This document shows, piece after piece, positions 21,837 to 31,644 of a stretch of 64,000 bases of DNA (position 1 is the first letter of the stretch; each line of letters starts with the position of its first letter). The DNA comes from Antedon mediterranea (taxonomy: Eukaryota > Echinodermata > Crinoidea > Comatulida > Antedonidae): the NCBI RefSeq assembly GCF_964355755.1, contig NC_092678.1:4686922-4750921 (forward strand), given 5' to 3'. The notes below the pieces were generated by a model. It worked only from the letters and a program-made list of their open reading frames with translations. It did no database searches and had not been told where the DNA came from. The translations under genes and the position numbers were made by a program.

Positions 21837-22175
21837 TCGTGTTTCCGCTAAATGTCAAATATCAACGAAAAATACACCAACAATGTTTGTGTCCGAGCGC
21901 ATCATCTAATTTTGACTACTTTTTGTGTTGAGTCATAATCATTGTTATTATTCCAATACTTCACATCTTAATTCGATAACTTAACAATTCATTTTATCAT
22001 TAAAATTTTGTAATCTCTGCCGACTGATTGACAGAAGTCTGTCCCGCTCATGCACGTTGTCACTTTCTGAGGCACACCCCAAATCCAATATTGCTTTCAT
22101 TTTGTACATTACAGATATTTCAAAGTAAAGGAATACTCTGTGTATAACAAAATCAATGGCCGTAAGTAGTTCCGA
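21837..22175. repeat. Diverged duplication, left copy
   Basis: It begins 'cgtgtttccgc' and ends 'gtgtataacaaaatcaatggccgtaa'. The same order of motifs ('cgtgtttccgc', 'gtgtttgcgtaaagtca', 'gaaggaatagtgtataacaaa', 'caatggccgtaa') occurs at 22763-23010. The spacer between the copies contains a SINE. Confidence 0.6.
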
Positions 22176-22224
22176 ATTGTATTGATTGACTGTTTGTTTG
22201 TTAAAAAAACACAATTTTTCAGGG

Positions 22225-22550
22225 GCCGGGAAGCGATTTTTTATTTCGTATAATACAGAAGTTAGGGCCCCTTCCTTATGTGAAAGATAGTTAAGTTCCT
22301 AAATATAACTAAACCTAACCCTCTAAATAATCTCTCTGTCACTATAAAGTAAAAAGAACTTGCTCATCGGATTCAAACCCGATACATTGACATGTAAAGT
22401 CCATAGCCTAACCAGCTCGACAGAAAACCTTTGTATTAGCGAATTGTTAGCTCATTTCTAACGTAGCTTATGGACATGATTAATGAATATTCATGTTTAT
22501 TTTGTGACGTCTCATAAGGGGTCCCCATCTTATGTACGAAAAGAAATATT
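22225..22550 (-). repeat. tRNA-derived SINE, copy 1 (pair at 55304)
   Basis: The blocks 'cttatgtgaaagatagt', 'aaatataactaaacctaacc', 'ctaaataatctctctgtcac', 'gtaaaaagaa', 'ttattttgtgacgt' and 'cgaaaagaaatat' recur in order at 55304-55622. The middle, read on the minus strand, is tRNA-like: A-box region GAGCTGGTTAGGC and B-box-like GGTTTGAATCC (~22370-22425). The family is therefore a tRNA-headed SINE about 320 bp long. Confidence 0.75.
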
Positions 22551-22762
22551 GTGGGCGGGAAAAGTACGCTTTTATTATAGTTAATAATCATGCCATACGA
22601 ATTATTATTAAGGTAGACAAACCGTGCGGAGCACGAGTTTCTGGTAGACCACACTTTAATTACAAAAGTTGCAAGTACGTAACAAATCTCCCATACAAAA
22701 AAAATTGCAAAATATTGAAACCAGTGAAATAAAAATAAATGTAAATGAATAAACTTAATTCG

Positions 22763-23010
22763 TGTTTCCGCAGCAATGTGTTTTTCATTCGATTTTTATC
22801 CACATTTTTTTATCTCTACGTATTAAATAATTAATACACCACGAAAAACATCAAAACTAATATAGTTTGGCATTTTTATACTTTCGTTATTGTGTTTGCG
22901 TAAAGTCAAAGTTCCATATAAACTGTACTATTGCTTTAATTTTTCAGCCTACATATTGAAGTGAAGGAATAGTGTATAACAAACCAATGGCCGTAAATAC
23001 AGTAGTAATT
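22763..23010. repeat. Diverged duplication, right copy
   Basis: Partner of 21837-22175. Confidence 0.6.
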
Positions 23011-23540
23011 TATAAATACTTTGACACCCAAATTAAAAAAATTAAATTTTAGTCTTTAAAACTGAGTTGGATCAAGAGGCTTTATAGCCCTGGGAAATGG
23101 AAATTCATGTATCCAATTGAATGTACAGTTAAAATTACTAAAACTAGATGGCACGCTCGCGTACCATCTAGGTCGTGCCCACAGATGGTTCTCGAATACA
23201 CAGTATTTCCAGCGAGAAAAAAATGGAGATTTCAAATGTACGTACCGCAGGACTATAATACATTGTCGTTTACAGAAACGAATAAATATACACAATGATT
23301 TATGAAGTCAACCAAAATTAGCACCCTGGGAATTACTTCCGAGAGAGAAACAAAATGAGTCAAATTTTTTTATTTGGACTCATTTAAACAAACCCAATTT
23401 GTGTTTTGTATGTAACATTAAGGGTTGAGGGATGGGGAAGAAGATAGGTACAAAGAGGAAACATTTTAAAATATATTCTTATCCACTCAGTAACGAAATA
23501 TTGTTTTTAATGTTTTATAGGCCTATAAATAATATACCAC
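23011..23540. other. Spacer with short uninterpretable frames
   Basis: Overlapping ~60-codon frames at 23107-23305 on the plus strand and one on the minus strand have no recognisable domain. An inverted 'gatggcacgctcg/cgtaccatc' lies near 23150. Confidence 0.3.
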
Positions 23541-23542
23541 TA

Positions 23543-23865
23543 AATCTATACCTCTATGGTTAAACCAAATAATTTGGAATGTTTATTTGTATATTATATG
23601 TTTATAATCTAACAGTAGGGCCTACCCACACTCACAGTAATAAAGTTTATTTGTATATATTTTTATATTACATCTAACAGTACCAACACTCACAGTAAGA
23701 AATTTGCGATTCAAATTGCGATCAAAAGTGGTTAATACCTTAACAGTATTGTACAGCATTGCAATACTATTTATGTTTATTCTCCAAGGGGGCCCATAAA
23801 TCTAAATCTATACCTGTATGGTTAAACCAAATAATTTGGAATGTTCCATTCATCACAAATCAATA
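23543..23865. repeat. Local direct repeats
   Basis: 'tatggttaaaccaaataatt' occurs at ~23556 and ~23817, and 'atctaacagta...cactcacagtaa' at ~23608 and ~23672. This is a small diverged local duplication of AT-rich sequence. Confidence 0.7.
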
Positions 23866-24005
23866 CATTTGTAAAAACTTATATTAAATGTATCAAAATA
23901 GTATTTTTTAAAGAAAATCGGCCTGTCTTCAACATTATGATGCTGTACTCGAACTGTTCAACCGGTTTTCAGCTATTAAAAACAATTATCGTAGGAGGAG
24001 ATAGG

Positions 24006-24030
24006 AAAATGCGAAGCCTCCTCGCATTTT
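24006..24030. other. Small perfect hairpin
   Basis: AAAATGCGA and TCGCATTTT flank a 7-nt loop. Not followed by any gene end; significance unknown. Confidence 0.6.
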
Positions 24031-24381
24031 TGTGGCGGGTATTTTTCAAGATGGACATCCATTAGACAGTGTATACCACGATCGGAAAACACCCCTATTT
24101 GGGGCAAATCGTTGAACCTAAATTCGTTTTAATCGTCAATAACTAATTATCTAACTTAATTTAATTAGTAAACAGGGTTACATCAGGTGGTTAAAATCAG
24201 TACCGAAAGTACGAACCAACTTTATATACCATCGAGTAAAAATTCTAGAAGTAAGGCGCGATTTACCGAATTTTGCCCTTACGTAAATTTATATATAGAT
24301 GAATAAAGAAAATCATACAATTTTAAAAGACATGTCAATATTTTATCTACAATTATTAAATGTGGCTGTGATAACATTATA

Positions 24382-24663
24382 AGTTCAGAACCACTAATTG
24401 CAAATGAAATCAAATCTCAACAGCTATGGGAAAAAAAATATATAACTCTGCAAGGTAATTCAATGTATCTTAGCAATTGGTTAAATTTGGGATTCCGAAA
24501 AATAAACGATATCATTATTAATAATGAACTGATAACATACCAAGAGTTGCTTCCCAAGTTAAGTCATAAAGAAAATGATTTCATAGAATATTTTTCAATT
24601 ATCAATGCGATACCAAATAAATGGAAAAAAATAGTAACATCACCAATATTGTTGAAAAGGTAA
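24382..24663 (+). pseudogene. L1/Tx1-like LINE fragment
   Basis: The frame reads LWEKKYITLQGNSMYLSNW, then LNLGFRKINDII, then YQELLPKLSHKENDFIEY, then AIPNKWKKI. This matches the post-reverse-transcriptase region of L1/Tx1-type LINEs ('..W...G...I.D......F....F..KY.....F..Y..L..AIP..WK'). The frame is open for ~90 codons but the catalytic domains are absent. A 5'-truncated relic. Confidence 0.65.
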
Positions 24664-25615
24664 AATGATAAGTATGTAGATATACGTTTATTGAGCAAAG
24701 CAAAGTGGGAATTTAATTTAAGGCGTTGATGTATAAAGTTATTTAAAGTCTTTTTTAGTATAGATATATACTTTTTTTTAAAGTTTACATCCGGGTATGA
24801 AGTGTCTCACATACACACAGAACCAAAATACTATTTTGGACTTGCACACTCTATAGACTCTAACCTTACGGTTCTCATTAAATAGATCATTCCATGCTAT
24901 CCATTCTAAATATCTTATTTTCAAACTTTTTCATTCTTCATACTCATGTCATTCTTTTTTGTCTTGGTGAAAAGGAAGAGTATTTTATATTCCTCCCCTG
25001 AGTTTATAGCCTCTCTACCCGAACACGAACATTATAGAATAATAAAAACTGTCAAAAGTACGTTTTTAATCAATTTTTATCGTCTTTTTATTGCCATTTT
25101 GTTTATATAATTAAATTATTTTTAATATGATTTTACAAACATCAAAATCAATCATTTTATGTATATACAGCAAGTGTTTACTTTTAACGTTGTAACATAT
25201 AAACGAGAGGAAAAAATATGCTTAAAAAATATAATATTTATAACAGAGTATGATAATAAAATTGGGACGAACCCACACAAGACAAAAAAAAAAGGATTTT
25301 ATAGAGAATACATGCAAATTGGTTTAACAATGCCTCTCCTTAGTCCATATCCACCAGAAGTTTCCCTGCCTGTTTGAAGCTAATGTTTTAAATGAACAAT
25401 AACACACTTGATATAAGCTGTGAAGAACAAATATTGAAAACAGACGTTATTAAGCATTTGTAGTTAGCTCTTCTGTATGATGTAGGCTATACATGTTTCT
25501 AAATCTATTTGTTATAACTTTTAATATGGTAAGTATGGAACAATACCAGACCATATTCTACATTTAGTTTTCCTGATCTTGGTGGAGCAACGACTTCATT
25601 ACAAACTGTAAACTC
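24664..25615. other. AT-rich spacer
   Basis: A 72-codon frame at 25159 has no recognisable feature. Otherwise nothing seen. Confidence 0.35.
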
Positions 25616-25617
25616 AC

Positions 25618-26360
25618 TTGATTGGCTAAGCTTTCTTTATACCGTCCTCTTTCTTGTGGCCTCTTCTGCTGCATCATGGTTATTTGTAAATATTTTTCTG
25701 TGGCACCAATTCTCCTTTGCTGTCCTAGAGGTCTGAGCTTCTGCTTGTTAGATCTACCATAAACTTATCAACATCCACCTTAGTCACTCTACAATGTAAG
25801 ATCATGTTCACCATTGAAAAAACAATGAAGTTATATTAAGCAATGACATTAGTGTGATCTCGAAATAGGCTTAAATAGCAAAAGGATTAAAAGATAAATG
25901 GTATTTATGTTAAACCTACCTTCACTATCTTTTGGGTTTTTAACATGTTTATTACTAATTGCTTTTGTTGGAATAAATCACATCAACCAATTGCTTGACC
26001 TGGGTAAATTACCACCTTCAAGATGACTCCATACCTACACAAAATCAAATGAATAAAATTAGAAACATGACAAAGAAAAACACACTAATTACATGGACAC
26101 TACACAACGTGCAAGGGAAGATTTAAGCATTTGATTTGGAGATGTTAGATAGACCTGTCCTCTCATACTACAATATTAATTTATGTAGATACTTTGTGCA
26201 AATATTTGTTTAATAAGTAATGTTTTAAGTACCTCACTTAGTTCAGGAAAGTCATCCTGTAAACAGAATCGACACTGCCACAGACTAGTATCATCTTTAC
26301 GCACTGGGTTGGCAATGTCGACAGGCTATTTTTTTTACTTGCCCTAGCACCAATTTTCCT
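25618..26360 (-). pseudogene. Decayed three-exon gene with a Cx2C motif, family unknown
   Basis: Three minus-strand exons are suggested by sequence plus splice sites. Exon A (~26355-26233) has a strong acceptor 'ttattgtttgcag', contains [17 protein letters not shown] and ends at GAG/GTACTT. Exon B (26034-25920) has acceptor 'gattttgtgtag', continues in phase with VWSHLEGGNLPRSSNWLM and ends at AAG/GTAGGT, but has an internal TGA. Exon C (25786-25618) reads VTKVDVDKFMVDL in phase from exon B, then shifts frame to QQRRIGATEKYLQ and ends at CAA/GTGAGT. An upstream CRHC in another frame of exon A may complete a zinc ribbon. The phase-matched junctions support a real ancestral gene. The stop and frameshifts suggest a pseudogene. 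I do not recognise the family. Confidence 0.45.
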
Positions 26361-26520
26361 GCAAACAATAAAATGACATTCTTTCTTAAAATTTCATCAG
26401 TGATATTTTTCATTAATGCTTTGTTTTTTATTTTAATTGCATATCCTTTAGTCCATTATTATACTACATATTTACATTGTGCATAGATTAATTATTCCCA
26501 TATTTTAACATAGCAATATG

Positions 26521-27132
26521 GCAGAGATGGATGATATGATACAAGCATTAACGACAGCACTCCAAGGCCTAAAAGCGAAGTCCACCACTGGTTAAACTAA
26601 GTTTAAGGGTTGTGCAAGAGAGATTGGAGAGCTATCCTTGAAAGAAAGGAGAGATGACTTTAATAATTTTGCTACCCACTACAATCTTACTGGAGAAGTC
26701 AAAGCCTACTCGCTGTTAGCCCAGCTAGGCAGAGCGGCGAAAGATGAGATCTTCTGCTATGGTGATGATGTTAAGAAGGGTAGTACAAAGATTGTTAGAG
26801 AAACTTGAGGCGCAGTAATTTTCATAGTCGATCACAGCTGTATGAAGAATCGTTAGCTGATTACAGTAGGATGCCGATGAGAGACTGGTCAAGGCGGCAA
26901 CGTCAGATATTGAGAAAGCGGCATTGGAAAGATTTACAAGAGGGGTAAAGGAACCATGGGTCCAAAGGGAATTGCGCAGAATCGAGATGGCATGTAAAGA
27001 TAAGTCATTCCAAGAGATGAGAGAGCAGAGTTACGCGAACATTGGCATTACTGTACTCCAGATGTTATTAGCCAGAAGCCAAGGCCGATGTCAATGGCCA
27101 CACAAAGAGATGTTTTCGGTGTGCTGTGAGTA
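26521..27132 (+). pseudogene. Gypsy element 1: gag remnant
   Basis: Gag-like translation starts at the ATG at 26521 (MAEMDDMIQALTTAL) and continues through ELSLKERRDDFNNFATHYN and LAQLGRAAKDEIF, then after frameshifts RFTRGVKEPWVQRELRRIE (26924-27060). A stop follows within 25 codons and the frame changes several times. It is continuous at its 3' end with integrase sequence, so protease, reverse transcriptase and RNase H are missing. Confidence 0.75.
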
Positions 27133-27932
27133 AATCACAAACCTCTAAAATTAGACCACCACTACGTCATCTTCTCGCTTTCAAACCTAAAGCTCGACAG
27201 AGGAATAGGAAGGTTCAAAGATGTCTTTGTAATGACAGATGCCTATTCAAAGTTTGCTGCTACTGTCGCTTGCAAAGACCAGTGCGCAAAAGGGGTAGAG
27301 AGAGCTCTGAGAGATCATTGGTTTGCTTGCTATGAGGTGCCCGATCGAATTCATTCAGATCAGAGTAAAAACTTTGGCTTTGTGCAAACTTTATAACATA
27401 ACAAAATCCAGAACTTCAGGTTACCACCCAGTAGGGAACGGGAAAACTTAACAAGACATCGTGCAGCTTATTGAGAGCTATGAAACCAGCAGAGCGAAGA
27501 CGATGGTCTAAAATGCTAGGACATGTAGTAGTTATCTATAATACCACCCAAGATACGGTGAACGGTGTTACGCCTTACTTATTGATGATGGGGAGAGAAC
27601 CAAAATTGCCCATTGAACTTTTCCTAGATAATGCAAGCTCAATTTGGGATGCGGATGCGGATAAGGAAGAAAGACGTCATCCACCAACAAATTCTGAACG
27701 GTTTAAAATTGGTGAGCGAGTTCTAATTCGCAGAGAACACTTTGATGGTCGACATAAACTGGTTGATAAATATTCGGAAACGTCATACATTGTAACTGTA
27801 TACAACAAGAAGGTGTTTACCAACTTAGGCAAAGCAACGAAGGTGCTACTAAATGGGTTAATAGAAGAAGAATAATTAGAGATCCGAGAGACTTAGCAGT
27901 CGAAGTACCCAAAGAACAAGAGACAGAAGTTG
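27133..27932 (+). pseudogene. Gypsy element 1: integrase remnant
   Basis: In shifting frames the sequence shows the integrase core (FKDVFVMTDAYSKFAATVAC, 27220-27290; VPDRIHSDQSKNFGF, 27340-27385), the post-core region GYHPVGNGKT, then YLLMMGREPKLPIELF and FKIGERVLIRR (27570-27740), and finally the tail that ends with 'acttaggcaaagcaacg' and 'agatccgagagacttagcag'. The same tail recurs as a fragment at 49998. At least three frameshifts; dead. Confidence 0.8.
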
Positions 27933-27933
27933 T

Positions 27934-28060
27934 GAGGTAATTTCCCGATTGATCGTAATCAAAACGGTACTGGGTATGGTCTACTAGCTTTTCTGCTCCC
28001 AACCAGTACATCCATTCATAGAAGCCTTGATGAAGTAAGACTACCTGGTGGTGACCATAG
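27934..28060. repeat. Dispersed module shared with 56589
   Basis: 'gtgaggtaatttcccgattg' and 'caaccagtacatccattcat' occur in the same order and spacing at 56589-56690. It abuts the integrase tail of Gypsy 1, so it is probably an independent short interspersed element inserted at or truncating the Gypsy end. Confidence 0.75.
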
Positions 28061-28064
28061 AACG

Positions 28065-28510
28065 GTCCCGAGATAACGACTATACTTCAGCTTTAGTCGA
28101 TAGAAGATGGAAATATTGTTAGAGATAGAGTATATGATGTTTGATTATGTGTAGATATGTGATTTGTTCTATTATCCAAATGATGTTCCGTATATAGGAG
28201 ATGAAGATAGTAGTTGGGTGTAATGATTTTGTTTATCAAATAATTATCCTAGACTGTATATTATGCGATAAATAATATTTTATATATATTTTTTTTAATA
28301 TTTATTGTTATGATTATAATATTAATTAAAATATATTTGTTAGTATAAATTAAAAAATATAAAATATAGATATAAAGAAGAAAAGCAAAGAGATTATGGA
28401 GCGGCTATTCCTGAATATACAATAATAAGTATCGTAAGTTTAATTTATAAATTTTAGGCGATCTTGTCAAAGGTCAAGCGCCATAGCCTGCCACGTTTCG
28501 ATATTCAATA
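28065..28510. other. AT-rich spacer
   Basis: No LTR or gene recognised. Confidence 0.3.
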
Positions 28511-28514
28511 TTGA

Positions 28515-28592
28515 ACTTGACCTGTAAACGTAAAACTTTAAATGACAATGAAACAACGCTTTTATTCTCGAAATCTTTTACTTTATAATATT
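28515..28592 (+). repeat. Duplicate of the GPCR1 3' flank
   Basis: 'ctgtaaacgtaaaactttaaatgacaa..aaacaacgcttttat...cgaaatcttttactttataat' matches 30987-31060, just after GPCR1. It is most simply read as the 3' flank of a lost upstream GPCR paralogue, or a unit boundary of the tandem gene duplication. Confidence 0.7.
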
Positions 28593-28609
28593 TTTTTATG
28601 GTGATTTGG

Positions 28610-29165
28610 GAAATTATCTTAAATACAAATACATTTTGCTTCAACAACATCAAAGAACAAAACCAGTAACACATTATTTCACATGCACCAAAAAATAAAC
28701 AAAAACACAATTACAACTACATAAACCTCATTAAATTTAGAATTAATTAGGAATAAGTTCATTAGCATTCTTTTTATTTTGTTATAAGCAAAAAGCTAAA
28801 GAAAAAAGCAAGTGATAGTTATTACAGAATACTCAGTTTCTCTTCAACAATAAATTACTATCCCAATTGGTAATTAAATCTTTTACATCAGAGTAACTAT
28901 TAAAACCAGGAACACATTAAAAACTTCACATGCACCAATAAAATAAACAAAAACACAATTACACCTACATAAACTCATTAAAATTTAGTATCAATTAGGA
29001 ATAAAATGTGTTACCATTAATTTTATTTTGTATTTTGCTATTATAAGTGTATAGCTATAAAGGTAGAAAAGAAAAGTGATAGTGATATTACAAAATACAC
29101 AGTTTCTCTTTATCAATAAATTACTAATCTAATTGGTCATTGAATCATATAAATCAGAGTATTCT
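28610..29165 (+). repeat. Tandem duplication (~250 bp) upstream of GPCR1
   Basis: Two diverged copies share 'cacatgcacca', 'aaacaaaaacacaattaca', 'aattaggaata', 'gtttctctt' and 'caataaattacta' with an offset of 247-266 bp. The second copy runs into the GPCR1 5' region. Confidence 0.8.
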
Positions 29166-29371
29166 AGAAAATGTGATTTTATTGTAGAGTATTACTATCA
29201 CTGAGGCATTACTTTATTTGGTATTATCATCAGCAACACAGTTTGCCTATCTCTAACCATAGAGCACTGATAAAAAAAATTTATCTCTACTGTTGGTCAA
29301 GTTTTGTTATCAAATCACTGAAAACTGAAAAAAAAGGCGTTCTACTGATCTAGATCTAGACAACTTTTATC

Positions 29372-30933
29372 ATGGGTAAGTTTGAGCATTTATAATTAGT
29401 TATAATACTATAATGTAAAATTGGTCTAACATCATACAATATTTAGTTTTAACATTTTTAATGATTTATAGCTATTATTTGTCTAGTGTAATCTACCATT
29501 ATCAATTTGTTCTTTTGACAATTTTAGGAAAGCTTTTGTAGATAAAAACAATTCTGTTATATTTAATTGTTGTAAAAAGCTTTGTTATTTTTAGTTGACA
29601 AAAAATTATACAATATCCAAAGCTATGCTACTGAATTAATCACCAAAAATCAAAGTACCCCATGCTTTTTTACATTTTGTTAATGAAGATATGTATCAAT
29701 GGGATATGTGACGTCAACCAAAATGTCACTTGCATAATCTCAGATGTATGCATTACCAATGATACAAGAAGAGGTTACTAACAATACAAGAAGAAAGTAG
29801 TGCATTTTTAGAGAATAGGTTGTCACAAAAATGAAAAAAGAAGAATATTAATAAAAACAATAGTTGATATACTGTGAGAGCATATAGCACCAAAAAATGA
29901 TTTTTTAATAATTTTTATAAATTATACAATTTGTTTTACAGATATGCAAAATGCAACATATTTTAGTTTTGAATTTGACTTTGACTTCCCATGGACCTAC
30001 CAGAGTTCATGGGATGTTTACTACCCTCCATGGAAGTTCCCCAAGTACTATGAATTCTTTAACCTGACAATAAGTCCAATGAGTAGTTGGTTCACATATA
30101 TCATTATGGCTGCAGGAATAATGGAAAACCTGTTGGTTATTTTGGTTGTCTGCTGCAATCATCAACTAAGAAAGAAATCTAATGTTTTGATTGTAAACTT
30201 GGCCGTTGCTGACATACTAAGTTGTCTTGTTACTTTAATTTTTATATCATTATATGATGATTCCCCTATAAATGGTTCAATTGTAATTATGGGGATAATT
30301 TTCATGAATTGTTCACTATTGTTTGTTTTTATTGTGAGTATGGAACGTTTTCTAGTTATTTCTGTTCCAATAAAATTTCAAAACTTTGTTTCTAAAAAGA
30401 AATTAGCAATAGTATGTACTTTTATGTGGATTTTAATAATAGGCTTAGTAATCTATTTTTTCATTGCATCTTTCTACACTTTTTTTTACATTCCTGTGCT
30501 CATTTTGAGTTTGACATTGACCATCAGTGTTGGATTTGTTTATATTTCTATGTATATTATTTTAAAACGTAAAACTAATCAAATCAAATCAGCTTCTGCT
30601 AGATCTGCTAAAAAGGACAGATTACGATCAGTTTTTATCACATTTAGTATTCTACTTTTTTCACTGTTTTTCTGTTTACTCCCAACCCAGTTATTGACAA
30701 TATGCTTTCTTAAGTCAAACTTTTGTGACTCATTTACTGAGTCTTTTTATCAGATTTTTTTACCGCTTCTGATGATGAATTCTGCTTTAAATCCAATTGT
30801 ATATTGGTGGCGTATTCCAGAATTAAGAAACGGATTTAAGCGCATGATATGCTGCTTCGCTTCTAATCCTGAACCTCAAATAAGAAACATTCACAGAGGT
30901 CAAAGACGTAATGAAAATGAACAAAGAGTGTAA
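29372..30933 (+). CDS. GPCR1: intact rhodopsin-class (MECA-like) receptor
   Basis: Seven-transmembrane receptor at the plasma membrane; ligand unknown. Exon 1 supplies ATGG (29372-29375) before a GTAAGT donor. Exon 2 starts at 29942 after 'ttgttttacag' and adds the next Met two codons on; the main exon encodes 329 residues from that Met. Residues (second-Met numbering): N-glycosylation sites N3 and N40, TM1 with ENLLVILVV (N62), LAVAD with D90, TM3 end MER (133-135, replacing DRY), W162, TM6 CLLPTQ, TM7 NPIVY (283-287), then YWWRIPELRNGFKRMICC with palmitoylatable cysteines. No Cys is seen at the usual top of TM3 and ECL2 is very short, as in melanocortin/EDG/cannabinoid/adenosine (MECA) relatives; 'NP.VY..R..E.R..F' also fits them. 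Polyadenylation-like AATAAA lies ~10 nt after the stop. Exon 1 is inferred from paralogue alignment. Confidence 0.85.
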
Positions 30934-30984
30934 TAGACTAGAAATAAAACCAAAGTCACTAAATGAAAAAATTGATAAGATAAC

Positions 30985-31060
30985 AACTGTAAACGTAAAA
31001 CATTAAATGACAATTAAACAACGCTTTTATCAACGAAATCTTTTACTTTATAATACATAC
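30985..31060 (+). repeat. 3' flank repeat shared with 28515
   Basis: Partner of 28515-28592; see there. Confidence 0.7.
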
Positions 31061-31640
31061 TAATAATTTAAAGCCTGACTGTAAATTTTTAAACAAATTG
31101 TTGCATATTAATAAATGGTAGCCATGAGTAAATAAATTAAAAATAATGTATTAGTGTCAGTGTCATTAAGGCTTTTGAACTTGAATTAGAAATTACAACA
31201 TGTTACAATCTTTCAATACTTTTATTTAAATCATTTTATAAAAATCATATAGTATAAACAACAAATAAAACTTGTTCACAAATGCCAGATTACAGTTGTT
31301 GTATTAGTTTAAGCTTTTTTAGTTTTTAAAAAATCTTATCCCATATCATAATTAGCAAGTACATTAGAAGTACATAAATCTACTTTTTTTAATTTATGTT
31401 TTGATGGATGAATAAAGAATATTTCACTCTATTTAATAAATATGTATTTTTTATTAAGGGTACCTTACACTGACATTTTTGTGCCATGAGAAGAAAATGG
31501 AACTGGGAGGCCTCTGTGAAAAAGTGGTCAAGCTGAAACATTATCAACCGTACTGGTTGCTACGGCCTTGCATTGAGAGCTATTTCATGCAAACTAATGC
31601 TAAAGTACATTTTCAATGTTTAACAATTCAAGATATGAAT
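31061..31640. other. AT-rich spacer
   Basis: Downstream of GPCR1 and before the 48-bp minisatellite; nothing recognised. Confidence 0.35.
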
Positions 31641-31644
31641 TCAA

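Noticed and set aside
23056-23305. Three overlapping ~60-80-codon frames on both strands
   Set aside because: Mutually overlapping, no recognisable domain, start contexts weak.
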